Shown one piece after another: positions 42,933-51,794 of a stretch of DNA of 64,000 nucleotides. This DNA comes from Paenibacillus lutrae (GTDB lineage Bacteria > Bacillota > Bacilli > Paenibacillales > NBRC-103111). Both the position numbers and the translations under genes were made by a program. The notes under the pieces are model-generated. The model did not search any database, was not told where the DNA came from, and saw nothing but the letters and a program-made list of their open reading frames with translations. The stretch's first letter is position 1, and each line of letters starts with the position of its first letter. Location: positions 141,852 through 205,851 of the forward strand of contig NZ_RHLK01000016.1 in assembly GCF_009757775.1 (NCBI RefSeq), given 5' to 3'.

Positions 42933-43892
42933 TTACTTGGGATTAGCGGGTTTACTTACGCCGCTCGTAGAGCCGCGCAGAGTAATTAATTCCGATACCG
43001 TGACGAAACGGTACCCCCGTTTTTGAAGTTCCGGCAAGATTTGCTTAATTGCCGCTACCGTATTCGAAGATCCTTTTACATAGTCGTGAAAAAGGACAAT
43101 ATCGCCCTCCCGCGCATTGCTCAGCACTTTGTTTACGATTTTGCTGACGGGCGGCGATTTCCAGTCTTCCGTGTCCTGATGCCAGGACCACATAACAGGC
43201 AAACAGCCTTCGCTGAGTGAAGCATGCACAAGTCTTTCATGGTAATAGCCGCCTGGAGGTCTGAAGAGGGTGGGGGATTTTCCGGTGATGCTCTTCAGCA
43301 CCTTCTGGGCCGCGGTAATCTCGTCTCTTATTTCATCGGTGGTTCGATTGCTGGTCAGAAAAGGGTGGCTGTATGTATGATTACCAACCTCATGCCCTTC
43401 GGCAATCTCCCGTTTAATCAGCTCGGGAAACCTTTCGGCCCGCTTGCCTACAGCGAAGAACGTCGCCTTCGCTCCGTATTTTTTTAATTCATTCAGAATT
43501 TGGGCGGTCTGAACAGGATCGGGCCCGTCATCGAACGTCAAGGCAATGACTTGGCCGGCAGATGGAACCTCCCACACAATTTCGCCCCGCTGCTCATAGT
43601 ACTCCCGCTTCCGGGGTGCCTGCGCGGATGAAACTCTCTCTGCTTCAGCTGGTTCTTCAACGGCCGCTTCCGGGTAGCCGTTCACGGTCTCCCGCACTTC
43701 AGGCGAGGGCGGCAATGCCGGTTCTGCGGCAGTATGACCAGCCTGCACGACGGGCTGAGCTCCGGCCGCAGCGGCAGGTTGAACTGGAGCCGGTGTTGCG
43801 GCGAGCACGCACACCGTGATCGTACAAGCCGTGTAACGGATGGCCGCTGAGCGTGATGAGAGTATAGATATCATTTGGATAAAACGATGCAT
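42933..43892 (-). CDS. Polysaccharide deacetylase (NodB/CE4)
   Basis: A 319-residue exported enzyme. A hydrophobic N-terminal segment (YTACTITVCVLAA) is followed by a Pro/Ala/Glu-rich linker of about 70 residues and a CE4 domain: VIALTFDDGPDPVQT (catalytic Asp-Asp), EVGNHTYSHPFL (metal His-x3-His), RPPGGYYHE and ILFHD-type IVLFHDYVKG. It should remove acetyl groups from N-acetylglucosamine or muramic residues of the wall. The start at 43892 has GGAGGATTT eight bases before it. The PDA/PgdA versus sporulation (PdaA/B) choice cannot be made. Confidence 0.87.
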   Translation of the reverse strand: MHRFIQMISILSSRSAAIRYTACTITVCVLAATPAPVQPAAAAGAQPVVQAGHTAAEPALPPSPEVRETVNGYPEAAVEEPAEAERVSSAQAPRKREYYEQRGEIVWEVPSAGQVIALTFDDGPDPVQTAQILNELKKYGAKATFFAVGKRAERFPELIKREIAEGHEVGNHTYSHPFLTSNRTTDEIRDEITAAQKVLKSITGKSPTLFRPPGGYYHERLVHASLSEGCLPVMWSWHQDTEDWKSPPVSKIVNKVLSNAREGDIVLFHDYVKGSSNTVAAIKQILPELQKRGYRFVTVSELITLRGSTSGVSKPANPK

Positions 43893-44015
43893 GCTGTGAA
43901 ATCCTCCATTCGCCGGTCCATGCTCCATTAACATTGAAGCGATAACGGAACATGCTGAATAAGGATTAGCCTATGCTTATCCGCGTCTTTTCATCCGATC
44001 TCGGTGTGCCATTTA

Positions 44016-44330
44016 TTAGCCGCCATAAGAATGACGGAATGCACCAGCGAGTGCCTCCGCAGGGACATTCCACAGCTCGGCGATCTCGGGTGCAACCTGC
44101 TCCTCCCACCAATCCGCCTGAACTTTATGATTATCTGAGTTTTCCACGATGAAGGCGATGTTTTCAGCTACCTTGCGGGCATAGATTTTCTCTGCTTGCT
44201 CCACTTTATCGGCAGGAATGAATACCTTGAGCCTTTTGATCGTGCGATAGAGTTCACGACTGCAGGCCCGGCGAATGCCGCGGACACTCGGAAATTGAGT
44301 TTTATGTTTCTCATTCTTGTTCTGTCTCAA
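44016..44330 (-). CDS. Hypothetical basic protein (104 residues)
   Basis: A cytoplasmic protein starting at TTG with AAAGGAG upstream. It is helical and rich in Arg/Lys/Glu (RRACSRELYRTIKRLKVF, then DKVEQAEKIYARKVAENIAF) with WWEEQ near residue 75. No domain is recognised. The codon pattern and start support a real gene; it is separated from the cupredoxin gene by a terminator. Confidence 0.5.
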   Translation of the reverse strand: MRQNKNEKHKTQFPSVRGIRRACSRELYRTIKRLKVFIPADKVEQAEKIYARKVAENIAFIVENSDNHKVQADWWEEQVAPEIAELWNVPAEALAGAFRHSYGG

Positions 44331-44400
44331 GCCGGATCAGACTCCTTTCTCATGCTGCATGTTATGCGGATGCACAGCCAGAAGTGAGCGCGTGGCGCGA

Positions 44401-44429
44401 AAAAGCAGGAGCACGCGGCTCCTGCTTTT
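44401..44429 (-). terminator. Terminator at the end of the cupredoxin gene
   Basis: AAAAGCAGGAGC and GCTCCTGCTTTT form a perfect 12-bp stem with a five-base loop. It abuts the cupredoxin stop codon and can act on either strand. Confidence 0.75.
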
Positions 44430-44883
44430 ATTCAATCACATTAATGTAGGCGATCATCGGCCCGTTGTGCGCAATGTCGGGATGTGTGGTACAAATCAGC
44501 CGGTACGTACCGGTCTGATCGGCTTTGAATTGAACGACGGTTTCTTTGCCTTTTTTTACTTCGCCTTTGATATTCAGCCCTTCAATAATAAAAGGGTGGC
44601 TTGCCCCGTTCACGCCATAAATGCTAAGTTTTACGTTCTCGCCCTTACGGACCACGATCGTGCCCGGATCCCAGCGGTAGGCTTCAATCTCTTTTCCGTT
44701 ATCGAGCTTTGCCTTGAACTCTCCGGTAACCAGCTGTATGGTTCTTTCAGCAGACGCTGCCGGCTCGGCAGTGGTCATCAGAATTTGAGGATTGCGGAGA
44801 AACAGGAAAGCGGCGAACGCGATGCACAAAAAACCAAGCACCATGACGAAGTGATATTTACGGATAACAAACGATTTGAACAT
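44428..44883 (-). CDS. Membrane-anchored cupredoxin-domain protein
   Basis: A 151-residue protein anchored by an N-terminal helix (YHFVMVLGFLCIAFAAFLFL) with a cupredoxin domain outside. Candidate copper ligands are His in GASHPFII and Cys, His, His and Met in CTTHPDIAHNGPM, similar to CuA/blue-copper sites such as in nitrous-oxide-reductase-like and cytochrome-oxidase-like cupredoxins. It may be an electron carrier or a copper chaperone. GGGGGAGTT before ATG 44883 fixes the start. Confidence 0.78.
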   Translation of the reverse strand: MFKSFVIRKYHFVMVLGFLCIAFAAFLFLRNPQILMTTAEPAASAERTIQLVTGEFKAKLDNGKEIEAYRWDPGTIVVRKGENVKLSIYGVNGASHPFIIEGLNIKGEVKKGKETVVQFKADQTGTYRLICTTHPDIAHNGPMIAYINVIE

Positions 44884-44986
44884 AACAGACAACTCCCCCT
44901 AGACCAGTTTGTACACTATATGCTGGGGCTTGTCAGGACATGATGAGAAAATCCGTTTGTCTTTGTTTTTAGCTTCCGTCCCTTCT

Positions 44987-45529
44987 TCATTCCTTTGCAC
45001 TACGAGGATAAGAGACAGCGTGGAACTTGTGGTAGACGACAGCAGTCAGCACCAGCACAACGGAACCGGCCAGTACGGGAGTGATAAGGAAGTTCCAGGT
45101 GACTCCGCTGCCGCCGGCAATAATCAGCACAGGGTCGGCGCCGGCAGGAGGGTGCAGGGTCCGGGTAAGGAGCATGAGGAACACTGCCAAGCCTGCGGCA
45201 ATAGCGGCAGTCCACCAGTAGGGGCCCAGACACTTAAGCGCCAAGATGCCGGTAGCGGTACTTAGACAATGACCGCCGATGACATTTCGGGGCTGTGAGA
45301 GAGGACTGGCGGGCATTGCGAAGAGCAGCACGCAGGTGGCCCCTAGCGGAGCCATCAGAAGAGGAATACCGCTTAGGATTGTCAAATATCCGGTTAAGGC
45401 AACAGCCAGAGCCGTACCTATGGCGGGCTTCAATGCGGCAGAGATTGTCCGGATCAGCCTTTTTACTGTAGAGTCGCTGTGGGGCAAAGGATGCGAAGCG
45501 GAAGCTTCGCTATAAGGGTTTCTGGCCAT
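44987..45529 (-). CDS. HPP-family integral membrane protein
   Basis: A 180-residue protein with about four membrane helices and the family motif TLHPPAGADP (the HPP signature), plus APLGATCVLLFAMPASPLSQPRN in short pieces. HPP proteins have been linked to nitrite transport in plants and cyanobacteria; the bacterial role is not established. GAGGTGA before ATG 45529. Divergent from the LysR gene at 45662, so LysR control is likely by position. Confidence 0.8.
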   Translation of the reverse strand: MARNPYSEASASHPLPHSDSTVKRLIRTISAALKPAIGTALAVALTGYLTILSGIPLLMAPLGATCVLLFAMPASPLSQPRNVIGGHCLSTATGILALKCLGPYWWTAAIAAGLAVFLMLLTRTLHPPAGADPVLIIAGGSGVTWNFLITPVLAGSVVLVLTAVVYHKFHAVSYPRSAKE

Positions 45530-45559
45530 TCGGTTCACCTCTGTAATTTGTAGTAAGAA

Positions 45560-45573
45560 CTATGCTACCATAG
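45560..45573. promoter_or_regulatory. Imperfect palindrome in the HPP-LysR divergent promoter
   Basis: CTATGCTACCATAG differs from a perfect palindrome at one pair. It lies in the 130-bp region shared by the two divergent genes, where a LysR regulator normally binds. Identity as the operator is inferred. Confidence 0.35.
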
Positions 45574-45661
45574 AATAAGATATCGTTAAAACAAATGATA
45601 ATGATGTTAGCTATTAATTTTATTGATATCAGTGATCTGATGGCCGAAGGGGGAATCCACC

Positions 45662-46549
45662 ATGATCGAACAATTGGAGGGGCGTTCTATCCGGACCTTT
45701 CTGACCGTGCTCGATACCGGCAGTTTCAGCGGCGCTGCCCAAAGGCTCGGGTATGTGCAGTCTTCCGTCACTGCACAGATCGGCCGCCTTGAGGCTGCTC
45801 TGGGCCGCCGGCTCTTCGACAGGCGGCCCAGAGGCGTTTCACTGACGGCGGCAGGCGAACAGTTCGCCGCCGTTGCCCGCCAGTTCGTCCAGTTGGGCGA
45901 ATCGCTGCAGGCGATGATGGAGAGCTTGGACGAACCTGCGGGGACCGTCCGCCTGCGGGCTCCCGAAGCATTCTGCGCGGCTTATCTGCCCGCTCAGATG
46001 CAGCAGTTTCTCCAGCAGTATCCGCGTATCCGGCTGCAGCTGCAGACCGGTTTCCAGGCGGATATTGCCGAAGCTGTTGCGGCAGGCCGCGCAGATCTTG
46101 GCATTATCCCCCGGGATCCGGCTAACCAGCGTCTGACCTTTACACCGCTGGCGGAAGTAGAGCTGGTCTGGATCGCTTCGCCGGCTGCGGCCATGCGGGA
46201 CACAGGCGGCTTGGCTGTATCCGGGGAGACGGCCTACATCGGATTCGGGAGCCGCTGCATGTATCACGGGCTCGGCATACGCCAGCTCGAAGAGCTGGGT
46301 GCTGCCCCAGCTGAACTCATGGAGTTCGCCAGTATGGAGATGATCCGGCATACCGTGCGCAGCGGCATGGGCATTGCTCTCGTTCCGCTGCAGGCAGTGG
46401 AATCTGATCTTCGCGCAGAACTGCTTGCCCGCCTGCCCGGTCTCCCTTCTGTTCGGCTGCTGCATGGGCTTGTTAAAGCCCGGGACAGAGAACTGCCGAT
46501 GGCTTCGCGGCTGCTGGAGGAGAACCTGATTACTTTTTTCACAAGCTAG
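45662..46549 (+). CDS. LysR-family transcription regulator
   Basis: A 295-residue regulator with an N-terminal winged HTH (FLTVLDTGSFSGAAQRLGY, VTAQIGRLEAALGRRLF) and a C-terminal LysR substrate-binding domain from about residue 90 (GTVRLRAPEAFCAAYLP, VRSGMGIALVPL). The divergent HPP membrane-protein gene is the natural target. The effector is unknown. GGGGGAAT upstream of the ATG. Confidence 0.9.
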   Translation: MIEQLEGRSIRTFLTVLDTGSFSGAAQRLGYVQSSVTAQIGRLEAALGRRLFDRRPRGVSLTAAGEQFAAVARQFVQLGESLQAMMESLDEPAGTVRLRAPEAFCAAYLPAQMQQFLQQYPRIRLQLQTGFQADIAEAVAAGRADLGIIPRDPANQRLTFTPLAEVELVWIASPAAAMRDTGGLAVSGETAYIGFGSRCMYHGLGIRQLEELGAAPAELMEFASMEMIRHTVRSGMGIALVPLQAVESDLRAELLARLPGLPSVRLLHGLVKARDRELPMASRLLEENLITFFTS

Positions 46550-46719
46550 GAAAGTAAGGGGACTGAGGAGGGCTGATCAACCAATTCTTAGGAAATGATT
46601 CGGCTCATAAGCTGGTTGAGAGACCTTTTGATATGGTAGAATAGGGGCAATTGCAGTCATTCATTGAAGTTTGTCTGCACCTGGTCTTTACAAATTCAGA
46701 TGAAGAAAGTGAGCTGAAG

Positions 46720-47319
46720 ATGGGGGAATTTATTCATTCACTTTTGGTTTTTTTCGAAGGCCTCGGGTACTGGGGAGTTATGCTGGGCTTGATGGTGGAG
46801 GTGATACCGAGTGAAATTGTGCTGTCTTACGCGGGATATTTGGTGGCCAAAGGCGAAATCGGTATTGCCGGCGCGGTTATTTTCGGTACAATCGGCGGTG
46901 TTATTGCGCAGTTATTCGTCTATTGGGTCGGGCGTTACGGCGGGCGTCCCATTCTGGAGAAGTTCGGCAAATACATATTGATTAATAAGCATCATATAGA
47001 TGTTGCTGAGAACTGGTTTACCAAATACGGAACCGGCGTCATCTTTACCGCGCGTTTTATTCCGGTTGTCCGTCATGCGATTTCTGTACCGGCGGGGATG
47101 GCCCGGATGCCGCTTGGAATTTTCACCCTTTACACGACACTAGCGATCATTCCCTGGTCTATCTTGTTTGTTTATTTGGGTATTACGTTAAAAGATAACT
47201 GGGAGCATATTGACGAAATTGCCGGTACGTATACGCTTCCGCTCGTTTTTGCTGCTATTGGCCTCCTGGCCGTTTATCTGGCTTTCACAAAATCACGGTC
47301 CAAACGCAGCCGCGTTTAA
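46720..47319 (+). CDS. DedA/VTT-family membrane protein
   Basis: A 199-residue protein with five or six membrane segments and the DedA signatures EVIPSEIVLSYAGYL and FTARFIPVVRHAISVPAG. DedA proteins are scramblase-type lipid or undecaprenyl-phosphate transporters that support membrane-potential and envelope functions. ATG 46720 is preferred; an upstream TTG at 46651 would add a non-conserved charged stretch and lies next to TAGAAT. Separate from the LysR gene by about 170 bases of unremarkable DNA. Confidence 0.85.
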   Translation: MGEFIHSLLVFFEGLGYWGVMLGLMVEVIPSEIVLSYAGYLVAKGEIGIAGAVIFGTIGGVIAQLFVYWVGRYGGRPILEKFGKYILINKHHIDVAENWFTKYGTGVIFTARFIPVVRHAISVPAGMARMPLGIFTLYTTLAIIPWSILFVYLGITLKDNWEHIDEIAGTYTLPLVFAAIGLLAVYLAFTKSRSKRSRV

Positions 47320-47346
47320 TATACCGCTTAGAAGGGAATGGATTTT

Positions 47347-47913
47347 ATGAGCACGAATTTATCCGCTGTAATTGGAAAAGGCTTGAAACCCCAGCAGTTC
47401 ATCGATGGAATGGAGCGCAATAAAGAAGCGTTTCTCGATTGGTATGAGAAGTTTCAGTGGGAGACAGAAGAGGACCGCGAATTCTTCGAGTCCATGAACA
47501 ACCGGGACGATCTGCGCTGCGTCATTATTGCAGCTGAGTGGTGCGGGGACGTAGTACGCAATGTTCCGGTCGTATTTAAGGCGCTGGAGGACAGCGGGAT
47601 TCCGGTCGAGGTTCTGATCATGGAAGAACACACGGATGTTATGGATCAGTTTCTTACTCTGGGAGGACGTTCCATTCCGGTTGTTATTTTCACAGATACA
47701 GGCGGTTTCGTCCTGGGCAAATGGGGACCGCGTCCGGAGCAGGTACAGGCTGTCATGAGAGCGTTCAAACAAGAAAATCCGGATCGCGAAGCCCCGGATT
47801 ATAATGATAAGATCCAGGCGGCCCGTGCCGAAATGGTCCGCCAGTATGGCGAAGGCACCGGTTATCAGTCGGTTATCGTGGGCGAGCTCCGCGAACTGCT
47901 GTCGACGTTCTAA
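47347..47913 (+). CDS. Thioredoxin-fold protein with a single-Cys active site
   Basis: A 188-residue thioredoxin-like protein (Thioredoxin_9 type) with IIAAEWCGDVVRNVPVVFKA. Only one Cys is present in the motif WCGD (the usual CxxC second Cys is Val/Arg), followed by the cis-Pro region GGRSIPVVIF. Such single-Cys thioredoxins may act in mixed-disulfide exchange, not full oxidoreduction. ATG 47347 follows GAAGGGA. The MBL gene starts 20 bases after and is probably co-transcribed. Confidence 0.75.
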   Translation: MSTNLSAVIGKGLKPQQFIDGMERNKEAFLDWYEKFQWETEEDREFFESMNNRDDLRCVIIAAEWCGDVVRNVPVVFKALEDSGIPVEVLIMEEHTDVMDQFLTLGGRSIPVVIFTDTGGFVLGKWGPRPEQVQAVMRAFKQENPDREAPDYNDKIQAARAEMVRQYGEGTGYQSVIVGELRELLSTF

Positions 47914-47932
47914 TCAAGGAGACGTGAATACG

Positions 47933-48556
47933 ATGATCAGAATAGAAACATTCACGCTCGGTCCCATGAGCACCAATGCGTATCTGCTTACCGATGAGAG
48001 CGGCAAGCGCGGCGTGGTGATTGATCCGGGCATGAAGCCAGGCCCTCTGCTTAAACGGATCAAGGATATGGAGATTGAAGCTATCCTGCTGACGCATGCA
48101 CATCTCGATCACATCGGCGGTGTGCAGGAAGTCCGGGAACTGAAAGGCTGCCCCGTCTATCTGCACGATGAGGAGGCCGGCTGGCTGGGCAGTCCGAAAC
48201 TTAACGGCTCTGCCCGCTGGCCTGAAGTGACCGGACCGATCGTAGTGGAGCCGGCGGAGTTCGCGCTGGACGAAGGACAAGTACTCGATTTTCTCGGCGA
48301 GAAAATCCGGGTGTTCCATACGCCCGGGCATTCTCCAGGCAGCGTGAGCTTCCTGCTTGACAAGCACCTGATTGGCGGAGATGTATTGTTCCGTCTATCT
48401 GTAGGACGGACCGATCTGCCCGGAGGCGACTGGAATACGCTGCTGGATTCTATCCACGGCAAGCTCTTTAAGCTGGACGATGATATTGTGGTCTACCCGG
48501 GCCACGGCCCCAAGACAACCATAGGTTATGAAAAACAAAATAACCCTTACGTGTAG
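47933..48556 (+). CDS. Metallo-beta-lactamase-fold hydrolase (glyoxalase II-like)
   Basis: A 207-residue MBL enzyme: the metal motif THAHLDHIGG, GHSPGSVS (here TPGHSPGSVSFLL) and GGDVLFRLSVGRTD, ending with YPGHGPKTT. This matches the YqgX/GloB-like family that hydrolyses thioesters such as S-lactoylglutathione analogues. The precise substrate (bacillithiol adducts are possible) is inferred. AAGGAGACG sits before ATG 47933; the upstream frame is within the previous gene. Confidence 0.86.
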   Translation: MIRIETFTLGPMSTNAYLLTDESGKRGVVIDPGMKPGPLLKRIKDMEIEAILLTHAHLDHIGGVQEVRELKGCPVYLHDEEAGWLGSPKLNGSARWPEVTGPIVVEPAEFALDEGQVLDFLGEKIRVFHTPGHSPGSVSFLLDKHLIGGDVLFRLSVGRTDLPGGDWNTLLDSIHGKLFKLDDDIVVYPGHGPKTTIGYEKQNNPYV

Positions 48557-48599
48557 CGGAAGCATATAGGGCTCGCAGGCAAGACCGCCAGCCCCAATC

Positions 48600-48638
48600 A
48601 AAGCCCATTCGGAAGAATAGTTCCGAATGGGCTTTTTT
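48600..48638 (+). terminator. Terminator
   Basis: A perfect 15-bp stem, AAAGCCCATTCGGAA/TTCCGAATGGGCTTT, with a six-base loop and T-run. Confidence 0.85.
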
Positions 48639-48806
48639 GGTATGTCTCCGCCTCCAGCGCCTCAGCTTCCACCTATTTTAACAGGTATAGGTATATACCG
48701 TGTTCCGGCGGAGATTTGCCCCATAGACTGTTGGTGTAAGGCCGAAAGCCTACAGCTTGTTTTCGGAATAAACCAATTTTTGCGCATATATAGGAGGTAA
48801 CCAACC

Positions 48807-49196
48807 ATGGAATACGGAAAAAAACCTTATACGGGCCCTATTTACAATGCTCCGACAGCTCCGCCTCAAGTCATAAGCCCGGCGCCTATGCCTAAGCCGC
48901 TGGCGACGGCTCCAATGCCTCAGCAGTGGGCACCGGCACCCATGCCCCAGCAATGGGCGCCCGCTCCAGTCCCAACCCCGTTGCCTGCTCCGGGCCCGGT
49001 TCCTGCTCCGGTCATTCAATCGACCCATGTGTATGTATCCAGTCACAAACCTCACTGTCCGCCGCCTGTACCGTCCTGCTACCCGGTGAAGCATAAACCG
49101 GTATGTAAAAAAGGAGATAATTCCGCATCGATTCTCGTCCTTTTCATTTTGCTGGTCATTATCACACGCAGCTTTGGCGGATACAAGAAATGCTAG
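48807..49196 (+). CDS. Proline-rich coat-like protein with hydrophobic C-terminus
   Basis: A 129-residue protein. The first 75 residues are dominated by Pro, Ala and Gln, with a near-perfect duplication APMPQQWAPAPMPQQWAPAP. A His/Cys/Pro segment (HKPHCPPPVPSCYPVKHKP) follows, then a hydrophobic SILVLFILLVIITRSF and a basic end GYKKC. Similar C-terminal hydrophobic tails occur in small Bacillales spore proteins (YjcZ-like). A spore-coat or membrane location is inferred. AGGAGG before the ATG. Confidence 0.6.
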   Translation: MEYGKKPYTGPIYNAPTAPPQVISPAPMPKPLATAPMPQQWAPAPMPQQWAPAPVPTPLPAPGPVPAPVIQSTHVYVSSHKPHCPPPVPSCYPVKHKPVCKKGDNSASILVLFILLVIITRSFGGYKKC

Positions 49197-49321
49197 GTTG
49201 ACTGACGGTTTCGTCACACAGATGCCGGGTGACTGGGGCATCGTCGTTAGCAACCGGGGCAGAATAAAAATTCCTCTAATATTTTCTTGCTCACAGGTCT
49301 AATTTGTGATATTTTGGAAAT

Positions 49322-49397
49322 AGAAGAGTTAAGCAATAGCAACGTTTGCGAAGCACGCAAGCTTTTGGCTGTATAGCCGGAAGTTTGCGTTTTTTTG
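49322..49397 (+). ncRNA. Candidate small RNA or leader with competing hairpins
   Basis: A terminator hairpin CGCAAGCTT...AAGTTTGCG with an inner GGCT/AGCC ends at a seven-T run (49389-49395). GTTTGCG at 49344-49350 can alternatively pair with CGCAAGC at 49356-49362, the terminator's left arm. A weak promoter (TTGCTC, 17 bases, extended -10 TGATATTTT) lies just upstream. The stretch 49197-49690 has no convincing gene. Confidence 0.3.
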
Positions 49398-49589
49398 TTT
49401 TCCTTTGCATTGGCCTTCTCCAGCTTTGAGGGAGGCAGCCGTTCCTATCCGTACGGCAAGGAAACAAGAATCTGCTGCACTGACGTGACTGCTCTTGACT
49501 TTTGTTTCTCCGCCTTGCCCGCACTAGCTCCCTCTTGGTATGCAAGAGGCTGTGACCACACCTCCCTCTGACCTCCCCGCTGTACCGGA

Positions 49590-49618
49590 AGACCCCGCCG
49601 CCCTGGCAGGGTCTTTCT
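49590..49618 (+). terminator. Terminator upstream of the M24 peptidase gene
   Basis: AGACCC and GGGTCT plus an inner GCC/GGC; followed by TTTCTTG. Confidence 0.6.
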
Positions 49619-49631
49619 TGTTGTAGACGGT

Positions 49632-49660
49632 TTGCATAGACAAACTGCGCGAGTTATGAT
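49632..49660 (+). promoter_or_regulatory. Sigma-A promoter of the M24 peptidase gene
   Basis: TTGCAT and TATGAT with 17-base spacing, about 30 bases before the start codon. Confidence 0.65.
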
Positions 49661-49690
49661 GGCGATATGCACGAAAGGGAGGGATCGGCC

Positions 49691-50896
49691 GTGAACGGGA
49701 AGGGCAGCTTGCATACCGAATATATGGATAGACAGGGAAGGCTTCAGGAAGTCATGCGGACGAATGGAATCGACGGGTTTCTAGTCAATCATAACGTTGA
49801 TTTGTTTTATTTTAACGGATCGATGCAGACGGGCTACTTATTCGTGCCCGCTGAGGGGACATCTTTATTTATCGTACGCAGGAGTATAACGCGGGCACGT
49901 GAGGAGTCGGCAGCTGAAGTTGAGGAACTCGGCTCCCTGCGGACGTTGAGGGACCGGCTGGCACAGCGGTATCCGGGAATCTTTGCACCGGGCCAAGAGG
50001 CACTTCTCGCCACGGAGCTTGACGTACTTCCGGTTCAGCAATTCCAGCGCCTGGAGGCGGCATTCGGAGGAGTGAAGTGGAAGGACGGCTCCCTTCTTGT
50101 GAAGGAGCTCCGCATGATCAAATCCCCGGCCGAAATCGATTGGATCCGCAAGGCGGCCGTTGTCATCGACCGGACGCTCGAGGCTGCAATCTCCGGGATC
50201 CGTGAAGGGATGTCCGAACTGGAGCTGATGACCATCATCGAACGGGAGAACCGGCTGCAGGGACACCTCGGACTGATGAGGATGCGTGCATACAATTCCG
50301 AGCTCATCACCGGATGCGTGGCAGCCGGGGCTTCGGCTGCCGAGCCGACCTATTTCGATGGCCCCGCAGGAGGCCGGGGGCTTAGCTCAGCCAGCCCGCA
50401 AAGCGCAAGCACTCGGGTGATCGGCCGTAATGAGCCGATTCTGATCGATATCGGCTGCTGCATAGACGGGTACGTCATCGATCAGACCCGGATAGCTGTG
50501 ATCGGCCGGTTACCCGGACATCTCCAGCGGGCATATGAGGTATCCGAGCGCATTCTGCAAGAAGCGGAAGCGATGCTGAAACCGGGGACTATCGCGGAGC
50601 ACCTTTATCTGCAATCTCTGGATACGGCTGCCGCCGAAGGGCTTGCAGATCATTACATGGGCTTCGCCGGTGACCAGGTTAAGTTCCTGGGGCACGGCAT
50701 CGGTTTGGAAATTGATGAATTTCCGGTGCTTGCCAAAGGATTCAAATATCCGCTGCAGCCGGGAATGGTGATTGCCATTGAACCCAAGTTTACTTTTCCC
50801 GGTGAAGGCGTCGTAGGGATTGAGAATACCTATGTTATCACGGAAACAGGGTTTGAGAAACTGACCGTCTCACGGGAAGGGATTCTCGCGATATAA
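49691..50896 (+). CDS. M24 family metallopeptidase (Xaa-Pro aminopeptidase-like)
   Basis: A 401-residue cytoplasmic peptidase. Residues 1-130 form the creatinase N-terminal domain; the C-terminal part is the pita-bread fold with metal ligands visible as Asp in LIDIGCCIDGYVIDQTR, Asp in the same segment, His in LGHGIGLEIDEFP, Glu in AIEPKFTF and Glu in VGIENTYVITE. It should cleave Xaa-Pro or related dipeptides. GTG 49691 follows AAAGGGAGGG at good spacing; an upstream ATG at 49667 overlaps that site. The precise specificity is not fixed. Confidence 0.88.
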   Translation: MNGKGSLHTEYMDRQGRLQEVMRTNGIDGFLVNHNVDLFYFNGSMQTGYLFVPAEGTSLFIVRRSITRAREESAAEVEELGSLRTLRDRLAQRYPGIFAPGQEALLATELDVLPVQQFQRLEAAFGGVKWKDGSLLVKELRMIKSPAEIDWIRKAAVVIDRTLEAAISGIREGMSELELMTIIERENRLQGHLGLMRMRAYNSELITGCVAAGASAAEPTYFDGPAGGRGLSSASPQSASTRVIGRNEPILIDIGCCIDGYVIDQTRIAVIGRLPGHLQRAYEVSERILQEAEAMLKPGTIAEHLYLQSLDTAAAEGLADHYMGFAGDQVKFLGHGIGLEIDEFPVLAKGFKYPLQPGMVIAIEPKFTFPGEGVVGIENTYVITETGFEKLTVSREGILAI

Positions 50897-51193
50897 GCAA
50901 AACCGCCCTATGATCAATTAGGCTGAAAAAGGGATTTTTTCAGGAAAGACGCGTGATGCATGAAGAAGAACGAATAGTAACGGATTGATGGTGCCGGATG
51001 ATGTCGAACATGGATAAAAACTAGCAGGGGTCCTGTGGACAGCATTCTCTTTTTTTAGTACGATATTACTAATCCATGCTAGATTCAGTGGGAGTGTATG
51101 GTTCTATTGTTCATGTTCCATTAGCGGCTTAGACGTTGATAGAACGGGAGCAGGAAACGGCAAGCCGCTCAGCATGTGAAAGGGGGAATCCGT

Positions 51194-51571
51194 ATGCTGT
51201 CCTTGGGATCGCGCGTCATTATAGTAGAAGATCATTTAGAGCAGAATCTGCCTATAGGTGAATATGCCTATGTCATTGCCTATGACCGCAACAACGACAA
51301 CATGTTCGATTATGTCATCCGGGTGCCGAAGATCAATAAACATCTCTTTGTACCGGCTTCCGATATAGAACTGGAAGAAATTCTTCTTCGTCAGGAAGTA
51401 GACCGTCTGGAGAAAGAAGCGCTGATTGATTTTGCGCTGGCTACGCGTAATGAGGAATTATTCAACCGGGTGATGAACGGCGAGACCGTTGAAGTGGTTG
51501 CTGAGCCAAGCAATGATGTACAAAGTGCGGAAGACTTCATTAAACAGGTGAATTTACGCGCTTGGATATAG
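51194..51571 (+). CDS. Hypothetical acidic protein (125 residues)
   Basis: A 125-residue protein with a beta-rich first half (LSLGSRVIIVEDHLEQNLP, IRVPKINKHLFVPASDIE) and a helical acidic second half. It has no membrane segment. AAAGGGGGAAT precedes ATG 51194; the upstream GTG frame overlaps that site. The terminator is close after the stop. The family is not recognised, though it resembles small conserved Paenibacillus proteins of unknown role. Confidence 0.6.
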   Translation: MLSLGSRVIIVEDHLEQNLPIGEYAYVIAYDRNNDNMFDYVIRVPKINKHLFVPASDIELEEILLRQEVDRLEKEALIDFALATRNEELFNRVMNGETVEVVAEPSNDVQSAEDFIKQVNLRAWI

Positions 51572-51614
51572 ATGTATCACGGGCGGTCTTCAGACCGCGG
51601 AATATGCAGGTCGA

Positions 51615-51656
51615 AGAGGGCATCCCGCTGCTCATGCAGAGGGAGCCCTCTTTTTA
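51615..51656 (+). terminator. Terminator
   Basis: AGAGGGC and GCCCTCT with TTTTTATT after; the loop is large. The 51660-51794 stretch before the convergent protease holds no gene I can support. Confidence 0.7.
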
Positions 51657-51794
51657 TTGTATCATCCGAACCGGACAGGTCATTACTGCGGGGATAGGAG
51701 TCTGGCAATCCGTCCGGTATAGGCGCGACATCTGGCATGCTATAGAACGCTTTATGCCTGACTTTGATTGCCCGGCAGACGGCTCCTGGCTTGG

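Noticed and set aside
45595..45645. Fur-box-like TGATAATGAT in the LysR/HPP intergenic region
   Set aside because: Only one half-site is good; the second half is absent, so Fur control is not supported.
49291..49714. Minus-strand frames in the gene-free region before the M24 peptidase
   Set aside because: They run through two terminators and a promoter, have no ribosome site and no domain.
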